The translations under genes were made by a program, and so were the position numbers. A DNA stretch of 7,445 nt from Actinomycetota bacterium. Its GTDB lineage: Bacteria > Actinomycetota > Actinomycetes > Actinomycetales > Angustibacteraceae. Location of the stretch: contig JACMOY010000290.1 in the NCBI GenBank assembly GCA_014377795.1, forward strand, positions 1-7,445, read 5' to 3'. Positions 6,101-7,445 of the stretch are shown here, in pieces. The notes under the pieces are model-generated. The model ran no database searches. It had not been told where the DNA came from and saw only the letters and a list, made by a program, of their open reading frames with translations. Numbering within the stretch: position 1 is the first letter of the stretch; each line of letters begins with the position of its first letter.

Positions 6101-7278
6101 CCGCCGAGCGAGAGGTTGACGACGTCGAGGTGGTCGCTGACGTCGCCGTCGCGGTTGGGGTCACCGGCCCAGTCCAGACCCTGGGCGACCAGGTCGGTCG
6201 TGCCCTCGCAGCCGAACACCTTGATCGCGACCAGCACGGCGCCCGGAGCCACACCGGGCCCGATCCGCAGCCCGGACGTCGAGAGCCCGTCCGACCACGG
6301 GCCGCGATAGGTCGTGCCGTCGGCGCTGACGCCCAGCCCGGCGGCCGTGCCGGCGACGTGCGTCCCGTGGCCCTCGCAGTCCAGCGGGTTGGTGTCGGGC
6401 CGGGGGGTGGTGCGCGAGGTGTCCGGCGATCCGTCGGCGCGCGTTGCAGCAGGGTCGTAACCGTCGCCCGCCAGGTCGACGCCGCCCACGACGTTGCCCC
6501 CCGCGGGGTAGGCGGGCGGCTGCGCCGAGGCCGCGCGGGCGGCGGTGTAGTCGGCCGCCGTGCCCGGGCCGCCGAAGTCGGCGTGGGTGTAGTCGATGCC
6601 GCTGTCGATGGTGCCGATCCGCATCCCGGTGCCGGGGCCGGCCGACGACCACGCCTGGGGGCTACCGACCAGCGGGACCGTCGAGGCGTTCGCCAGCCGC
6701 TTGGGGGTCAGCCGGTGCACCGCCTTGACGCCGGGCAGCGCACCGAGCGCCGACAGGTGGGTGGCGTCGGTGCTGACAGCGACCCCCGCGTACACGGCGG
6801 TCGTGGTGTAGAGGCGTCGACCCGAGGTGGCGGGCGAGGTCAGGGCCACCAGCACCGCGCGCTGGGCCGCGAGCACCCGGGCGCGCTGCGCGCGTCCGGC
6901 ACCCGCGGCAGCCCGCCGGCCCCGGCCCAGCGCGCTCGCGTAGGCGGTGGCCGAGGGGGCGGCGTCCAGCTCGAGCATCACCTGGACCGGCCCCCGCGTC
7001 GGCAGCCGGGTCGAGGCCGCGCCGCCCACCTCGCCGCCCGCGCTGGAGTGGCTGACGGCGGGCGGGCGCTTCGACCTGTCCAGAGCAGCCGCGGGACGCG
7101 AGCCCCGCGCGGTGGTGCGGGTCAGCATGGTGTGGGTCTGGGTGGTGTCGGTCTGGGTGGTGTCGGCCTGGGTGGTGTCGGCCTGCGCTGCCATCGGAGC
7201 GACCAGACCGGCCGCGACCAGGACGGCGACCCCGAGGGCGCCGACGGTGGCGGCGAGCGAGCGGGGTCTGGGGCGCAC
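3136..7278 (-). CDS. Secreted subtilisin-like (S8) serine peptidase with PA domain and two Ig-like repeats
   Basis: This is an exported endopeptidase of the subtilase family, 1380 residues. A signal peptide (MRPRPR, hydrophobic residues 8-30, cleavage likely after AQA at 31-33) is followed by a Thr/Gln-rich repeat linker and an inhibitor I9-like propeptide (about 95-195). The catalytic domain (about 217-745) carries Asp225 (GTIDSGID), His304 (GHGTHVAG), oxyanion Asn422 (AAAGNAG) and Ser683 (GTSMASPHVAG), so it should be active. A PA-like domain is inserted at about 485-625, and DPNRDGDVSDHLD (373-385) resembles a calcium loop. A beta-rich Fn3-like segment (760-875), a long unassigned region (880-1190) and two Ig-like domains (1195-1380) follow. 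The six cysteines fall in close pairs (301/357, 523/551, 940/948), suggesting disulfides. No LPXTG or terminal membrane helix is present, so release is likely. The GTG start has a strong Shine-Dalgarno. The substrate is unknown. Confidence 0.93.
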   Translation of the reverse strand: MRPRPRSLAATVGALGVAVLVAAGLVAPMAAQADTTQADTTQTDTTQTHTMLTRTTARGSRPAAALDRSKRPPAVSHSSAGGEVGGAASTRLPTRGPVQVMLELDAAPSATAYASALGRGRRAAAGAGRAQRARVLAAQRAVLVALTSPATSGRRLYTTTAVYAGVAVSTDATHLSALGALPGVKAVHRLTPKRLANASTVPLVGSPQAWSSAGPGTGMRIGTIDSGIDYTHADFGGPGTAADYTAARAASAQPPAYPAGGNVVGGVDLAGDGYDPAATRADGSPDTSRTTPRPDTNPLDCEGHGTHVAGTAAGLGVSADGTTYRGPWSDGLSTSGLRIGPGVAPGAVLVAIKVFGCEGTTDLVAQGLDWAGDPNRDGDVSDHLDVVNLSLGGDFASPQDPDSVAADNLAALGTVVVAAAGNAGDLQDSVGSPGSATRAIAVAASDDAVSVVDGLDVPPGVEADPSLDGAADGVLGAEQSTGDAASRVAPYDWVGKGGVRGVPLVVVGTWPAPAGPDNNSDGCDRYSAADAAAVAGKVAFVQWTDTGTRRCGSGQRGANAVAAGAVGVVLGDDVNSFTAGIAGDPRLPMMLLISQGTDAPKGAVDASGNDGSVVVSLTNDHRSAVRVDLHGSGIDPTDRVGAFSSRGFGTGRTVKPDVTAPGVTVFSADVGSGAGGASDSGTSMASPHVAGLAALVRAAHRSWTVEQVKAAIIGTAGAGVAPESGASRREGPARAGAGRVQAQQAVNASTLAYGTDGSGGVSLSFGDVAVTTTATASRGLRVVNTSDADRVYTLSYRSAVTTPGVRLTVSPSALTVPAHSTGRAVVDLVLTAAAMRRTLDPAMSAQDGLRSYYADAGGAVVVSAPGSRVTVPVYVAPRPASTMTSASTVAVGASGDGPLALTGHDLLQGSGHDAGSDPTVYASTVTALMLSGTSPQLPSCTPAVAGRCTPFADERAGDLRYVGVGSDAPYVRDAFNGAPGADNGYAYFGISTWGPWRTPASYVEFDVYVDTDAGSSRANPGPELVLFNSRLAPDSDTMLTTLVDLRTGGMVDQEPLNGALGSLDTGLFHSDSMVLPLWLPALRPYLKPARRAAAGTARIDYWVQAVTVESGVTDGIGSRNRPLSVDLRSPALRAAGDAGVPALNDDAPGGDYRLTVHRDLANVGRDKAQGLLLIHHQNVNGVRAQVVRAGGRTATTVATSLTSYRYGARPTFTATVRPGFGATPPTGTVTFRDGAKVIGRSTLVRGRAVVRPSAVLRGAHVVTATYDGSTLWLPSRSTGVRLSVAAVPASTTMSVRQTSTRPGGVVAPAAVAPASPLTPVTGYVTFRAGGRALARAVPVRGRGRARLPALARGRHVLGATYDGSGVYAPSTSPPVVVTIR
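3139..3417 (-). repeat. Second C-terminal Ig-like domain of the S8 peptidase
   Basis: Residues 1288-1380 repeat the pattern of residues 1195-1285: TG-VTFR-G, then VRGR, RG-HV, ATYDGS and PS at matching spacing. The pattern matches bacterial Ig-like repeats found in surface and secreted proteins, often linked to carbohydrate or matrix contact. This copy ends the protein with VVVTIR. Confidence 0.75.
3424..3696 (-). repeat. First C-terminal Ig-like domain of the S8 peptidase
   Basis: Residues 1195-1285 form the first copy of the tandem Ig-like pair (TGTVTFRDG at 1226-1234, TATYDGSTLWLPS at 1263-1275). It shares the core positions with the second copy but has diverged outside them, so the duplication is not recent. 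Confidence 0.75.
7136..7185 (-). repeat. 15-bp tandem repeats encoding Asp-Thr-Thr-Gln-Ala/Thr after the signal peptide
   Basis: Three near-identical 15-bp units (7136-7150, 7151-7165, 7166-7180; one base differs in the third) plus a 5-bp partial unit encode DTTQA-DTTQT-DTTQT starting at residue 34, immediately after the predicted cleavage site. More degenerate Thr-rich sequence follows (HTMLTRTT). Copy number can change without shifting the frame. It probably serves as a flexible spacer before the propeptide. Confidence 0.85.
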
Positions 7279-7283
7279 CGACG

Positions 7284-7290
7284 TCTCCTT
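7284..7290 (-). promoter_or_regulatory. Strong ribosome binding site of the S8 peptidase
   Basis: AAGGAGA on the minus strand places AAGGAG 6 nt before the GTG at 7276-7278. The codons that follow encode an Arg-rich n-region and a hydrophobic core, so this non-ATG start is well supported. Confidence 0.9.
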
Positions 7291-7380
7291 GGCACCCGCC
7301 GCTCCACCGTGGCTCGGGCGTTCCCCCCCGGGCTGCTCCGCCGGCCCACGCAGGCGAACAGTGACGTCGTACCGGGCCCA

Positions 7381-7386
7381 ACCCTA
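7381..7386 (-). promoter_or_regulatory. Weak candidate -10 element upstream of the S8 peptidase
   Basis: TAGGGT on the minus strand fits TANNNT and would start a transcript with a 5' untranslated region of roughly 95 nt. No convincing -35 lies at the usual distance, so this is only a candidate. The rest of 7279-7445 shows no gene, terminator or repeat that I can support. Confidence 0.25.
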
Positions 7387-7445
7387 CGTGGCCGAACCGT
7401 CACGCAGCAGTTCCCGGGCGGTGCCACGCCGCGCCGGACGACGCC

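Noticed and set aside
5039..6310. A 423-codon plus-strand frame inside the peptidase gene
   Set aside because: Ser/Pro/Ala/Thr-rich translation with no motifs, fully antisense to the S8 catalytic domain, whose active-site residues are intact in the minus frame.
1..7445. tRNA or rRNA genes, CRISPR arrays, insertion sequences or prophage genes
   Set aside because: Almost the whole window is occupied by four ordinary genes and short gaps; no repeat-spacer pattern, transposase motif or RNA gene was seen.

Overview
The window is very GC-rich. Its coding bias is so strong that long spurious reading frames appear on both strands, and all recognisable genes lie on the minus strand. Protein features point to a high-GC actinobacterium: the LeuB with a [14 protein letters not shown] motif, the IlvE N-terminus with PGFGKHFTDHM, and a large secreted S8 peptidase with a PA domain and Ig-like repeats. 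A member of the Micrococcales is a reasonable guess, but nothing here fixes the genus.

Layout, in the direction of transcription (right to left): (1) 7279-7445, the upstream region of the peptidase, with a strong Shine-Dalgarno and a weak candidate -10. (2) 3136-7278, a 1380-residue secreted subtilisin-like peptidase. (3) 3070-3135, a short gap with a -10 element placed so that the leuB transcript could begin at its ATG. (4) 1942-3069, leuB (3-isopropylmalate dehydrogenase). (5) 847-1932, ilvE (branched-chain aminotransferase), 9 nt after leuB. (6) 604-846, a 243-bp structured leader with a short reading frame containing tandem Ile codons, a long hairpin and an intrinsic terminator with a U-tract. 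(7) 1-603, the first 201 codons of cimA ((R)-citramalate synthase), which runs off the left edge.

The three biosynthetic genes form a branched-chain amino acid cluster. CimA makes citramalate from pyruvate and acetyl-CoA, opening the threonine-independent route to 2-oxobutyrate and isoleucine. LeuB catalyses the oxidative decarboxylation in leucine synthesis and, in organisms using the citramalate route, the matching 3-methylmalate step. IlvE transaminates the final 2-oxo acids to Leu, Ile and Val. The peptidase next door is an exported degradative enzyme with no evident mechanistic link to them.

The most interesting element is the region between ilvE and cimA. It can be read simply as the ilvE terminator. 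It also has the layout of a transcription attenuator for cimA: a short ORF ending Ile-Ile-Ser-stop, a hairpin starting right after the stop codon, and an abutting terminator hairpin. No -10-like sequence is visible between the terminator and cimA.
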